54,386 nt of DNA, taken from positions 1 through 54,386 of the forward strand of contig JAEUUE010000076.1 in the NCBI GenBank assembly GCA_016787605.1. Reading direction: 5' to 3'. Below, in pieces: positions 7,555 through 17,017 of this stretch. The notes under the pieces are model-generated. The model worked only from the letters and a program-made list of their open reading frames with translations. It did not search any database and was not told the origin of the DNA. Both the position numbers and the translations under genes were made by a program. Numbering within the stretch: the first letter of the stretch is position 1; every line of letters begins with the position of its first letter. The stretch comes from Cyclobacteriaceae bacterium (lineage in GTDB: Bacteria > Bacteroidota > Bacteroidia > Cytophagales > Cyclobacteriaceae).

Positions 7555-10500
7555 ATGGTTATGAACAAAGCTGTTGGACTTCGGCGGTTACCCATGTGTA
7601 TACTGGCCGTCATCCTGCTTTTTAGTGGAAGCGTCCTGGCCCAGCCGGGTGTCAAGTCGTTTCGATTTCCCGCGCATGTGACCTCCGCTGACTACGACCA
7701 TCGGTTTGTGCTGGCCAAACTCAAGCCGACACACCGCGATGTGCTGCGGTCATCCGGGAGAACTTCCCTGGCGGGGCTTTCACCCCAGTCAGGATTCGCG
7801 GGGGCGCGCGAACTGCTTCCCTCACGAGCCGTGATAAACGCCCGGGCCAAGCAAGGTCCGCGGCGGCAGGCCTCGTCGATCGACACCCAGCTATACTACC
7901 GCATTCATTGTTCACCGGGCACTGCGATCGAGGACTTCATCAATGAACTTTACAGAACCGGTCATTTCGAGTATGTGGAGCCGGAGTATGTCAACAAGCT
8001 CCTCTACACGCCAAATGACCCGAATGTTACCAATCAATACTATTTGGCCAATATCCGCGCCTTCGAGGCCTGGAACGAAACCAAAGGCAATACCAACATC
8101 ACCATTGCCATCGTGGACTCCGGGGGTGATTTGGCTCATGAAGATCTGGCCGGAAACCTGCGCACGCTGGCCGATCCCACCGATGGCGTGGACAACGATG
8201 GCAACGGTTGGATTGATGACAGCCAGGGATGGGACTTTGTTGGCTCATCAACCGGAAACCTGAATGATCCCAATTTTATCGGGGACAACAGCCCTCAGCT
8301 GGTTACCGGCGGAAATGTCGGGCATGGTGTGTACGTGGCTGGATGCGCCTCCGGCGTGGCCGATAACGGCAAAGGAATCGCCGGTGTCGGCTTCAACACC
8401 AAACTTCTGTTCACCAAACACAGCCCCGACAATGATCCCAACACCACCAGCGTCTACCTGGGCTACGATGGAGTATTGTATGCCGCCTTGAGCGGGGCCG
8501 ACATAATCAACTGTTCGTGGGGCGGACCCAACCGGAGCGAGATCATTCAGGATATGATCAATTTCATTGCCGAGGACCTTGGTGTTCTTGTTGTGGCCGC
8601 CACCGGCAATTCCGGCATAGAAGCGCCCTTCTACCCGGCCGCGTACCAAAACGTCTTGTCTGTATCAGCGGTCACACAAACCAACGCCAAAGCCGCCTTC
8701 AGCAACTATGGATCCTATGTAGACATCTCCGCACCGGGTGTCGCCATCTTTACTACGTCATTCGGCAATCTCTATAATTCTGTTCAAGGTACCTCTTTCA
8801 GCTCGCCCATTACGGCAGGGGCCGCGGCACTGGTCATGGACAAGTTTCCATCTTACACCCCGCAACAGGTTGCCGAACAGCTTCGCGTCACGTCCAACAG
8901 CACCGATCTTTATTCCAACAACCCCGTCTTCATCGGGAAGATGGGCTTTGGAATCCTGGACGTCTACTCGGCACTGACCAAAGTGTCGCCTTCGGTCCGG
9001 GCCTCAACGCCGCGACTGCTGAATGCCAGCGGCTCCCCCGCCCAACAAGGCCAAACAGGCTATCTGACCATGACCTTTAAAAACATCCTGGCGGCCACCT
9101 CATCCGCCCTCGAGATAAGCATCGTGGAGAATTCCGCGTTCATCTCCGTGACGAAGGGAACCATACGTCCCGGCGCTATTCCGGCTGGCGGAAGTCTGAG
9201 CAATACGCTGGCTCCTTTCGAAATTCAGATCGCTTCCTTCGTGCCCGACAATTTTGAGATCCCGATCACCATCCAATACAAAGACGGAACCTACATCGAT
9301 CAGCAAGAAATTACCTTCCTGCTCAACCCGACCTTTATCGACGTGGATGAGAATCTGGTGACGACCACGGTAAGCAACACCGGGCGGATCGGCTTCGAAG
9401 ACACCGAATCAAGTACCCGCACCAAAGGTCTGGGTTTTGTTTTCGACGGCAACTCCATGCTCTTTGAAATGGGGTTGATCATGGGTACCGGAACCGGCGC
9501 ACAACTGTACAACAATGTGCGCGGAATCAACAACGGTTACGATCAGGACTTTGTTTCTATCGGACCCCGAATAACAGAATCGGTGCCGGGCCTGAGATCT
9601 TCTTCGGAGATTTCCGGCGCACTGAGCAACAGTACCACCCCAGCCACTCAAGCCTTTCAGGTTGAGTACCGAAGTCTGGCCTGGAAGGAAGCGCCCTACG
9701 ACAAGTTTATCATACTGGAATACACCATTAAGAATCCCACGGCCAGTCCGATCAACAATTTCTACCTGGGCTTATTTGCCGATTGGGACATTACGGATAG
9801 TGGCGCCGGCGATATTGCCAAATGGGATAATCCAAACAAACTGGGCTATGTGTACCCGACCACGGGTTCAGCGCTGCCCCATGCAGGCATCCAGTTGCTC
9901 ACCGGCACGCCCAGCTACTATGCCATTGATAACAACCAAGCCGTTGCCGGCGCAGGTTCTTTCGGGCTTTACGACGGATTTACCGATGCTGAAAAGTTCC
10001 AGACGCTGAACAGCGGGCTCGGCCGGCTGGAGGCAGGTGTTTCGGTAGGCGGCTCCGACGTGAGTCACGTTGTCGGATCCGGGCCTTTTACCATTCCCGC
10101 AGGACAGCAAGTGGTGGTGGCCTTTGCTCTTCATGCTACACACAGCCTGGATGAGCTCAAGGTTTCTGCCCAGCAGGCGGATACGGCTTATAACTACATG
10201 CTCGCCGCCGCAAAGCCGGTGATCGCAGCGGCTGCTGCCTGTTATGGCGGCAGCACAACCCTCTCGGCAACCGGCGCGTCTACCTTCAATTGGTATACCG
10301 AATTCACCGGTGGGACGCCGTTCCATACCGGCGCCACATATAACACGCCGAACCTTTTCAGTGATACCACCTTTTATGTTTCCAATGCGGACAACAGCTA
10401 TGAGAGCGTGCGAAGCGCTGCCTCAGTCTCCATCAAGGCCAATCCTAAAGTCACCACCTCCGGATCCACGATCATCTGCGGCAACGAGAGCCTGACGCTC

Positions 10501-11154
10501 GCCGCGGAAGAGGCCGACACTTACTTGTGGAGCACAGGCGCCACCACCCGGACTATCCAGGTTAACCAGGCCGGAAACTACTCGGTCACGGTCAACAGCT
10601 TATCGCCTGCCTGTCAGAATACCTCCAGCCCGGTTAGCGTCTCCGTATTGACACCCCCGGTGGCTGCCTTCACCACCTCGGGAGAATTGAAGACGTATTC
10701 TCCGATCCAGTTTACTGACCAAAGCACGGGCGCAGTTTCCTGGAGCTGGAACTTCGGCAACGGGGCGACGAGTACGGACCAAAATCCTACCCAAAGCTAC
10801 CCCCTGGCTGAGCCCTATGACATTACGCTCATGGTGGTTGATGCAAACGGGTGTCGGGATACACTGGTACAAACGATCGCCGTGATTACCGGACTGGGAG
10901 ACGACAACCTGGGTGGAGTCCGGATTTTCCCCAACCCATCCCAGGGCAAGATTCAGGTCACCTTTGACGATGGCTATACCGGGACACGCTCGATCCAGGT
11001 ACTCAATCTTCAGGGGCAAATCGTCTATCAGCAATCCGGCCTGACCGGTTCGTTCCTGGAAATCAGCCTGGACGAATCACCGACAGGCATCTACATCGCC
11101 CGGATCGGCTCCGGGACGAACAGGGTGACCCGAAAGGTGGTCAAGATTCACTGA
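7555..11154 (+). CDS. Secreted S8 subtilisin-like protease with Ig-like, PKD and T9SS sorting domains
   Basis: A multidomain exoprotein of about 1200 residues. After a signal peptide (ending near VLAQPG) and a pro-region comes the S8 domain with Asp in IAIVDSGG (about residue 188), His in GHGVYVAG (about 257) and Ser in GTSFSSP (about 414), so the triad is complete. GHGVYVAG is unusual, as GHGTHVAG is common. A long beta-rich middle follows, then an Ig-like segment (CYGGSTTLSATGA), a PKD domain (ending WSWNFGNGATSTDQNPT) and a C-terminal T9SS type A sorting domain (VRIFPNPSQGK ... GIYIARI ... RKVVKIH). The T9SS would carry it across the outer membrane. Possible starts are GTG 7552, ATG 7555 and ATG 7561. 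Confidence 0.93.
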   Translation: MVMNKAVGLRRLPMCILAVILLFSGSVLAQPGVKSFRFPAHVTSADYDHRFVLAKLKPTHRDVLRSSGRTSLAGLSPQSGFAGARELLPSRAVINARAKQGPRRQASSIDTQLYYRIHCSPGTAIEDFINELYRTGHFEYVEPEYVNKLLYTPNDPNVTNQYYLANIRAFEAWNETKGNTNITIAIVDSGGDLAHEDLAGNLRTLADPTDGVDNDGNGWIDDSQGWDFVGSSTGNLNDPNFIGDNSPQLVTGGNVGHGVYVAGCASGVADNGKGIAGVGFNTKLLFTKHSPDNDPNTTSVYLGYDGVLYAALSGADIINCSWGGPNRSEIIQDMINFIAEDLGVLVVAATGNSGIEAPFYPAAYQNVLSVSAVTQTNAKAAFSNYGSYVDISAPGVAIFTTSFGNLYNSVQGTSFSSPITAGAAALVMDKFPSYTPQQVAEQLRVTSNSTDLYSNNPVFIGKMGFGILDVYSALTKVSPSVRASTPRLLNASGSPAQQGQTGYLTMTFKNILAATSSALEISIVENSAFISVTKGTIRPGAIPAGGSLSNTLAPFEIQIASFVPDNFEIPITIQYKDGTYIDQQEITFLLNPTFIDVDENLVTTTVSNTGRIGFEDTESSTRTKGLGFVFDGNSMLFEMGLIMGTGTGAQLYNNVRGINNGYDQDFVSIGPRITESVPGLRSSSEISGALSNSTTPATQAFQVEYRSLAWKEAPYDKFIILEYTIKNPTASPINNFYLGLFADWDITDSGAGDIAKWDNPNKLGYVYPTTGSALPHAGIQLLTGTPSYYAIDNNQAVAGAGSFGLYDGFTDAEKFQTLNSGLGRLEAGVSVGGSDVSHVVGSGPFTIPAGQQVVVAFALHATHSLDELKVSAQQADTAYNYMLAAAKPVIAAAAACYGGSTTLSATGASTFNWYTEFTGGTPFHTGATYNTPNLFSDTTFYVSNADNSYESVRSAASVSIKANPKVTTSGSTIICGNESLTLAAEEADTYLWSTGATTRTIQVNQAGNYSVTVNSLSPACQNTSSPVSVSVLTPPVAAFTTSGELKTYSPIQFTDQSTGAVSWSWNFGNGATSTDQNPTQSYPLAEPYDITLMVVDANGCRDTLVQTIAVITGLGDDNLGGVRIFPNPSQGKIQVTFDDGYTGTRSIQVLNLQGQIVYQQSGLTGSFLEISLDESPTGIYIARIGSGTNRVTRKVVKIH

Positions 11155-11231
11155 TTAGCCATTTTTTGAGCACTTCAAATACCCGGAATTAAAAGTGACC
11201 CGGAAGAGGGCCTACTGCTGAAATTCCTCCC

Positions 11232-11239
11232 TATTTTTG
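11232..11239 (+). promoter_or_regulatory. Promoter -7 element of carB
   Basis: TATTTTTG is a perfect TAnnTTTG element, 29 bases before the ATG at 11269. No -33 TTTG was found at the usual spacing. Confidence 0.6.
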
Positions 11240-11268
11240 TCGCCGGTTTAACCCTTCCCCCATCTGAA

Positions 11269-14085
11269 ATGCCTCGCGACAGAAGTATCCGCTCCGTACT
11301 GATCATCGGAAGCGGCCCCATCGTTATTGGCCAGGCCTGTGAATTCGATTACGCCGGCTCTCAAGCCGCCCGCTCGCTGCGCGAAGAGGGCATCGAAGTG
11401 GTGCTGATCAATTCCAACCCCGCCACGATCATGACCGATAAGATCAATGCGGATCATGTCTACCTTAAACCGCTCGAGAAGAAGTATATCCGGGAAATCC
11501 TGGAGAAGCACAATATCGACGCCGTGTTGCCTACTATGGGCGGGCAAACGGCTCTTAACCTGTGCATTGAGTGCGAAAAAGCGGGCATCTGGCAACACTT
11601 TGGCGTTCGCATTATCGGGGTCGACATCAAGGCCATCGAGACCACGGAAGACCGCGAGAAATTCCGGCTGAAAATGCATGAGCTAGGCGTCGGGGTCTGC
11701 AAAGGTGCTACGGCAACCTCTTTCCTCCAGGGGAAGGAAATCGCCCAGGAGATTGGCTTTCCCCTGGTAATTCGGCCCTCCTTCACGCTGGGCGGTACCG
11801 GTGGTGGATTTGTAGAGAAGGCCGAAGATTTCGATGAAGCTTTGAATCGTGGACTCCATGCCTCCCCCATTCACGAAGTGCTCGTGGAGCAGAGCATCAT
11901 GGGCTGGAAAGAATACGAGCTGGAGTTGCTGAGGGATGGAAACGGCAACGTCATCATCATTTGCTCCATTGAGAACTTTGACCCGATGGGCATTCACACC
12001 GGCGACTCCATCACGGTGGCCCCGGCCATGACCTTGCCCGATACAGTGTATCAGCACATGCGCGACCTGGCCATCAAGATGATGAACGGCATCGGCCAGT
12101 TTGCCGGCGGATGTAACGTACAGTTCTCCGTTAATCCCAACAACGACGACGAGATCATCGGCATCGAAATCAATCCCCGGGTATCGCGCTCTTCCGCACT
12201 GGCCTCCAAAGCGACCGGGTATCCCATTGCCAAAATTGCCGCCAAGCTCGCCATCGGCTACCAACTCGACGAGCTCAAGAACGCCATCACGGGAACCACT
12301 ACGGCCTATTTTGAACCTGCTCTCGACTACGTGATCGTCAAGATTCCCCGGTGGAACTTTGACAAGTTTCACGGGGCCGACCGGCGGATCGGTCTCCAGA
12401 TGAAATCGGTGGGTGAAGTGATGGGCATTGGCCGCAATTTCCAGGAGGCCCTTCAGAAAGCCTGTCAATCGCTGGAGATCCGGCGCAACGGGCTGGGCGC
12501 CGACGGGAAAGAACTGACCAAGCAGGACGATTTGCTGTACAGCCTGGAACACCCGAGCTGGAACCGCCTGTTTCACATCTATGATGCGATGAAGCTCGGG
12601 ATCTCGATGAAGACGATCCAGAAACTCACCAAAATTGACCCCTGGTTCCTCGAACAAATCTGGGAACTAATCGAGCTGGAAAAGGAAATCGAAAAGTATA
12701 ACCTGGACAGCATCCCCAAAGACCTGCTGCGCAAAGCCAAAGAGAAAGGATACGCCGACCGGCAGATCGCCCACCTGCTGCGCTGCCTGGAGAGCGAGGT
12801 TCACAAGAAACGCCGCGCCCTCGGCATTAACCGCGTATACAAACTCGTGGACACCTGCGCGGCCGAATTCGAAGCCAAGACGCCTTATTACTATTCCACA
12901 TTTGACACGGAGAATGAATCCGTCGTGTCCACCAGGAAAAAGGTGATCATCCTGGGTTCCGGACCTAACCGCATCGGGCAGGGCATCGAGTTTGACTACT
13001 CCTGCGTGCATGGCGTGCTGGCAGCCAAGGAGTGCGGTTATGAGACCATCATGATCAACTGCAACCCGGAAACGGTTTCCACCGACTTCGACATTGCGGA
13101 CAAATTGTATTTCGAGCCTGTCTTCTGGGAACACCTCTGGGATATCATCCAGCACGAAAAACCGGAGGGGGTCATCGTACAATTAGGCGGACAAACAGCA
13201 CTCAAGCTCGCGGAGAAGCTCCACAAGTACGGGGTGAAGATCATGGGCACTTCGTTCGAAGCGCTGGACCTGGCCGAAGACCGCGGCAGTTTTTCCACGC
13301 TGCTGAAAGAGCTCGGCATTCCTTATCCTGATTTTGGCGTAGCCCGTGACGCCGATGAAGCCCTCGAGGTTTCGAAGACCATCGGGTTCCCCCTGCTGGT
13401 CCGCCCTTCCTACGTGCTGGGAGGACAGAGCATGAAAATTGTAATCAACGAGAAGGAGCTCGAGCATCACATCCTGGATATCTGGAAACACTTGCCCGAC
13501 AACAAGGTGCTCCTTGACCATTTCCTGGACGGCGCCATCGAAGCGGAGGCCGATGCGATCTGCGACGGGGAAGACGTCTATATTATCGGCATCATGCAGC
13601 ACATTGAGCCTGCCGGTATCCACAGCGGAGACTCCTACGCTGTTCTTCCGCCCTATAACCTGGGCGACTTTGTCATCAAGCAAATTGAGAGTCACACCAA
13701 GCGTATTGCACTTGCGCTCAAGACCGTAGGGCTGATCAACATCCAGTTCGCGGTGAAGAACGACAAGGTGTACATCATCGAGGCCAACCCCCGGGCTTCC
13801 CGTACGGTGCCCTTCATCTGCAAAGCCTATGATGAGCCCTACGTGAACTATGCTACCAAGATCATGCTGGGAGAAAGGAAGCTGAGGGACTTCACCTTCA
13901 AGCCCACGAAGAAAGGTTACGCCATCAAAGTCCCCGTGTTTTCCTTCTCGAAGTTCCCCGACGTCAATAAGCAACTGGGACCCGAGATGAAATCGACCGG
14001 CGAGGCGATCTACTTCATCGACGACCTGATGGATGACTACTTCATGAACATCTATTCAGAGCGGAACCTTTACCTCAGCCGGTAA
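11269..14085 (+). CDS. carB: Carbamoyl-phosphate synthase large subunit, lacking the allosteric domain
   Basis: CarB makes carbamoyl phosphate from bicarbonate, ATP and the ammonia supplied by CarA, for arginine and pyrimidine synthesis. The two homologous ATP-grasp halves are both present: the first begins VLIIGSGPIVIGQACEFDYA, the second VIILGSGPNRIGQGIEFDYS. Nucleotide-binding segments such as IEINPRVSRSSALASKATGYP and IEANPRASRTVPF are intact. The protein is 938 residues and ends soon after GPEMKSTGEAI, exactly where the C-terminal MGS-like allosteric domain (about 130 residues in the 1073-residue E. coli enzyme) would start. A normal stop codon ends the frame, so this looks like a genuine short form. 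No carA is in the window. Confidence 0.97.
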   Translation: MPRDRSIRSVLIIGSGPIVIGQACEFDYAGSQAARSLREEGIEVVLINSNPATIMTDKINADHVYLKPLEKKYIREILEKHNIDAVLPTMGGQTALNLCIECEKAGIWQHFGVRIIGVDIKAIETTEDREKFRLKMHELGVGVCKGATATSFLQGKEIAQEIGFPLVIRPSFTLGGTGGGFVEKAEDFDEALNRGLHASPIHEVLVEQSIMGWKEYELELLRDGNGNVIIICSIENFDPMGIHTGDSITVAPAMTLPDTVYQHMRDLAIKMMNGIGQFAGGCNVQFSVNPNNDDEIIGIEINPRVSRSSALASKATGYPIAKIAAKLAIGYQLDELKNAITGTTTAYFEPALDYVIVKIPRWNFDKFHGADRRIGLQMKSVGEVMGIGRNFQEALQKACQSLEIRRNGLGADGKELTKQDDLLYSLEHPSWNRLFHIYDAMKLGISMKTIQKLTKIDPWFLEQIWELIELEKEIEKYNLDSIPKDLLRKAKEKGYADRQIAHLLRCLESEVHKKRRALGINRVYKLVDTCAAEFEAKTPYYYSTFDTENESVVSTRKKVIILGSGPNRIGQGIEFDYSCVHGVLAAKECGYETIMINCNPETVSTDFDIADKLYFEPVFWEHLWDIIQHEKPEGVIVQLGGQTALKLAEKLHKYGVKIMGTSFEALDLAEDRGSFSTLLKELGIPYPDFGVARDADEALEVSKTIGFPLLVRPSYVLGGQSMKIVINEKELEHHILDIWKHLPDNKVLLDHFLDGAIEAEADAICDGEDVYIIGIMQHIEPAGIHSGDSYAVLPPYNLGDFVIKQIESHTKRIALALKTVGLINIQFAVKNDKVYIIEANPRASRTVPFICKAYDEPYVNYATKIMLGERKLRDFTFKPTKKGYAIKVPVFSFSKFPDVNKQLGPEMKSTGEAIYFIDDLMDDYFMNIYSERNLYLSR

Positions 14086-14203
14086 GTCTGGGTTTGATGT
14101 TCTCCCACAAAGGGTGAATCCCATTAGCGGCCAGAAAACGGGATGGGGCTTGTTTACGTCCCAGTTCTGAAATTTTTTGTTTCCGCCGTCGGTCCGGTAG
14201 ACC

Positions 14204-16660
14204 CTACTCTCGTCGCAGGGAATTCACAGGATTGACAATGGCGGCCTTGATGGACTGGTAGCTGACGGTAAGCCAGGCGATACCCAGCGATACAAGACCT
14301 GCGATGAGGAAACTGTCCACTCCGATGGAAATCCGGTAGGCGAATCCGCTCAACCAGGAGTCCATCAGGTACCAGGCCAACGGGATGGCCAGCCCCAGGG
14401 CGATGAGCACCAGTTTCGTAAAGTCGCGCGACAGGAGAAGTACCACACCCGGCACCGAGGCCCCCAGCACCTTCCGGATTCCTATCTCTTTGGTCCGTTG
14501 ACCGGCCGTGAAGGCGGAAAGCCCGAACAAGCCTACGCAGGCAATGATGATGGCGAGACCCGAAAAGACACGAAACACCTGACCGGACTGCCGCTCCTGC
14601 GCGTATCCCTGGTTAAGGTTGTCTTCCAGAAACTCATACTTGAAAGGCCGCGTGGGGACCAGTTCCTTCCAGAGCCCCTCCAGGTTGCGAATGGCCTCCT
14701 GCTGTCTTTCCTCCTTAATGCGCACGGCGATAAAATTGCTGTTTGCATTCCTGTTGAAGATCTCGTAATTGAAAATGACCAGGGGGGTTATTTCATCCCG
14801 CAGGGATTGGAAATGGAAATTGCTGACTATCCCGATGATGGTAAAGATTCTTTCCTTCTGCAGTTCGGGATTACCCCGAAAAAGGTCGCTGTTGGTCAGG
14901 CGCTGACCCACCGGATCTTTGAGTCCCAGGGTTTTCACAGCTGTCTCATTCAGGAGAATATTCAATGAATCAGAAGTTTCCCTGGAAAAGAACCGCCCTT
15001 CCTTCATGGTAAACCCAATGGCCGGAGCGAATTCATCATCAATGACCATGGACTTTACCGTCAGCACTTCGTTGGATCCCACGGGCTGGAACATCTGGCC
15101 GAAGACATCATCCCGGTTTCCCACGCGCGCACTGGTCCTTGCCGCCGAAACCACTTCCGGCATGGTCCTGACCTTATTCAAGAATGGCTCCGTATTCTGC
15201 TGAAGCTGGAAGGCCCGGTCGATCATCAACACCGACTCCTTGTTAAACCCGAGATCTTTGTTCTGCATAAAGTGCATTTGCCTGCCCACCACCAGGGTCG
15301 CGACAATCAGGAACACCGAGATCATGAACTGGAACACCACCAGCCCGTTCCGAAGGAGAAGGCCGGAGCGGCTACGGCTGAAGGATCCCTTCATCACCTC
15401 TACCGGGTTGAAGGAAGAAAGCACAAAGGCCGGATAAATTCCGGCGAGGGCACCCACGAAGAGAGCGAATCCGGCCAACGCCAGGATCATGGCGGCATCC
15501 ACGATGAAGGCGAGGTTTTTCTCCACCAGCAGATTGAATGCGGGGAGAAGCAGGTAAGCGGCTACCACCGCCAAAAACGTGCTGACTACGGCCAGGATGA
15601 TTGACTCCAGCAGGAATTGGGCAACAAGTTGTCCTTTCATCGACCCCATCACTTTTCGCATCCCTACTTCCCGTGCCCGCGAGGCCGACCGTGCCGTGGC
15701 CAGGTTCATGAAGTTGATGCAGGCAATCACCAGGATAAGAGCAGCTATTAACGAGAGACCGAGCACATACCGACTGTTTCCGCTGGGCGTCGTGGTAAAC
15801 TCCAGGTTGGTAGGATCCAAATGGATGGACGTAAGCGGCTGCAGGAAATAACGGTATCCATTACCGGCCTTCTTGTAGTCCTCCCAGCTTTGCCGCAACT
15901 CCCGCTCGATCTGGGCCGAGGCATATTGATCCACCATCTGAGGGAACTTCGCCTCCAGTGCACGGGCGTCTGAACCTGGCCTGAGTTTTAAGTAGAGGTG
16001 TGAATTGAAGCTGATGTAATTTTCCTGATTGAAGAACAGCGCCGCATTAAAGGAGGCCATCATTTCAAAATTCACATGGGAGTTTTCCGGCCACTGTTCA
16101 AAAACTCCCGTCACTTTGAATTCCCCGAAATTGGCCTTGAGCGTCTTGTTCAAAGGATCTTCTGCTCCAAAGAACCGCTCGGCCACCGCCCGGCTCACGA
16201 TGATTTGATTGGGCACTGAAAGCGCCGTCTTGGGATCGCCCTTAATCAACGTGACCGGAAAGAATTCGAAGAACGTGGAATCGGCAAAATAGATGTTGTC
16301 CTCCTCGAAGGTTTTGGCATCCTGACCCGGAATCTCATAGGTGATCGGCACATCGTTGGTCGGGCCCAGCAGGTGGAGCGTGGACTCCACTTCGGGAAAG
16401 TCGCGGCGCATGGCGCCGGCATACCCATCGGGTACCGCCGCATAAAAAGTCGAGTGGTTGGGATACTTGCGCTCAAGGCCCAACTTGTACACCCGATCTC
16501 CTTCCGGGACAAAGTCGTCGTAGGAAGTCTCATGGCGAACGTACAGCATGATCAGCAGGCAGGCGGTGATGCTCACGGCCAGGCCGATGATGTTGATCAG
16601 CGTATAGATGCGCTGCTTAACCAGGTTGCGGAAAGCGACGCGGAGAAAATTGGTCAGCAT
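14204..16660 (-). CDS. FtsX/MacB-type ABC transporter permease
   Basis: An 818-residue membrane protein with two MacB periplasmic core plus FtsX units. It has an N-terminal TM helix (LINIIGLAVSITACLLIMLY), a large periplasmic domain, and three TM helices with ARSASRAREVGMRKVMGSMK; then a second TM and periplasmic unit, ending with three TM helices and the segment AFTAGQRTKEIGIRKVLGAS. The EVGMRKVMG and EIGIRKVLG motifs are the coupling segments of this family. Bacteroidetes encode many such single-chain permeases, often without an adjacent ATPase, as here. Relatives export peptides, antibiotics or lipoproteins; the substrate here is unknown. It converges with carB across 118 bases with no clear terminator. 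Confidence 0.93.
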   Translation of the reverse strand: MLTNFLRVAFRNLVKQRIYTLINIIGLAVSITACLLIMLYVRHETSYDDFVPEGDRVYKLGLERKYPNHSTFYAAVPDGYAGAMRRDFPEVESTLHLLGPTNDVPITYEIPGQDAKTFEEDNIYFADSTFFEFFPVTLIKGDPKTALSVPNQIIVSRAVAERFFGAEDPLNKTLKANFGEFKVTGVFEQWPENSHVNFEMMASFNAALFFNQENYISFNSHLYLKLRPGSDARALEAKFPQMVDQYASAQIERELRQSWEDYKKAGNGYRYFLQPLTSIHLDPTNLEFTTTPSGNSRYVLGLSLIAALILVIACINFMNLATARSASRAREVGMRKVMGSMKGQLVAQFLLESIILAVVSTFLAVVAAYLLLPAFNLLVEKNLAFIVDAAMILALAGFALFVGALAGIYPAFVLSSFNPVEVMKGSFSRSRSGLLLRNGLVVFQFMISVFLIVATLVVGRQMHFMQNKDLGFNKESVLMIDRAFQLQQNTEPFLNKVRTMPEVVSAARTSARVGNRDDVFGQMFQPVGSNEVLTVKSMVIDDEFAPAIGFTMKEGRFFSRETSDSLNILLNETAVKTLGLKDPVGQRLTNSDLFRGNPELQKERIFTIIGIVSNFHFQSLRDEITPLVIFNYEIFNRNANSNFIAVRIKEERQQEAIRNLEGLWKELVPTRPFKYEFLEDNLNQGYAQERQSGQVFRVFSGLAIIIACVGLFGLSAFTAGQRTKEIGIRKVLGASVPGVVLLLSRDFTKLVLIALGLAIPLAWYLMDSWLSGFAYRISIGVDSFLIAGLVSLGIAWLTVSYQSIKAAIVNPVNSLRRE

Positions 16661-16773
16661 GGTCTAAAGACGAGGAATTTCACCTTTAAGTTGGATAGAA
16701 AGTGTCTTTTCAAAAGGCAATCCCTCTGAAATGGCCAAAAACGGCATCCGGGGACGATGAGCAGGGAATCTTA

Positions 16774-16781
16774 TACCTTTG
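16774..16781 (+). promoter_or_regulatory. Promoter -7 element of the DUF4834 gene
   Basis: TACCTTTG is a perfect element ending 17 bases before the ATG at 16799. It overlaps the upstream extension of the open frame, which argues against any earlier start. Confidence 0.6.
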
Positions 16782-16798
16782 AGCCTCGTTTCAGGGCT

Positions 16799-17014
16799 AT
16801 GTGGAAGCTGATAATTATCCTCGTGCTGGTGATCTATTTGCTCAACAAGATCTCCATTGTTCTTTTCAGGGCCTTTGGCAGGCCCCCGGCACCCCCGCCC
16901 CCCTTCTCCCGTCCCCAGGATGGGAATATTCATGCCAACCCCAATGGCAGGCCCGGAAGCAAACGGGGCGACATTAAAGGCGGCGAGTACGTGGACTACG
17001 AAGAGGTGAAATAA
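16799..17014 (+). CDS. DUF4834-family small membrane protein
   Basis: A 71-residue protein: one N-terminal TM helix (MWKLIIILVLVIYLLNKISI), a proline-rich linker with PPAPPPPF, then a charged tail ending GEYVDYEEVK. The short tail with G-E-Y-V-D-Y-E-E is the hallmark of DUF4834, a Bacteroidetes family of unknown function. The frame is open to 16757, but the promoter lies inside that extension, so ATG 16799 is chosen. The dapF start follows four bases after its stop, indicating one operon. Confidence 0.8.
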   Translation: MWKLIIILVLVIYLLNKISIVLFRAFGRPPAPPPPFSRPQDGNIHANPNGRPGSKRGDIKGGEYVDYEEVK

Positions 17015-17017
17015 GCC

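Noticed and set aside
11683-12657. Minus-strand open frame (324 codons) opposite carB
   Set aside because: Antisense shadow of a strongly conserved gene; no motif, signal or promoter supports it.
14086-14203. Intrinsic terminator between carB and the ABC permease
   Set aside because: The convergent spacer contains GC-rich pieces and a T-run, but I could not build a convincing stem next to the T-run.
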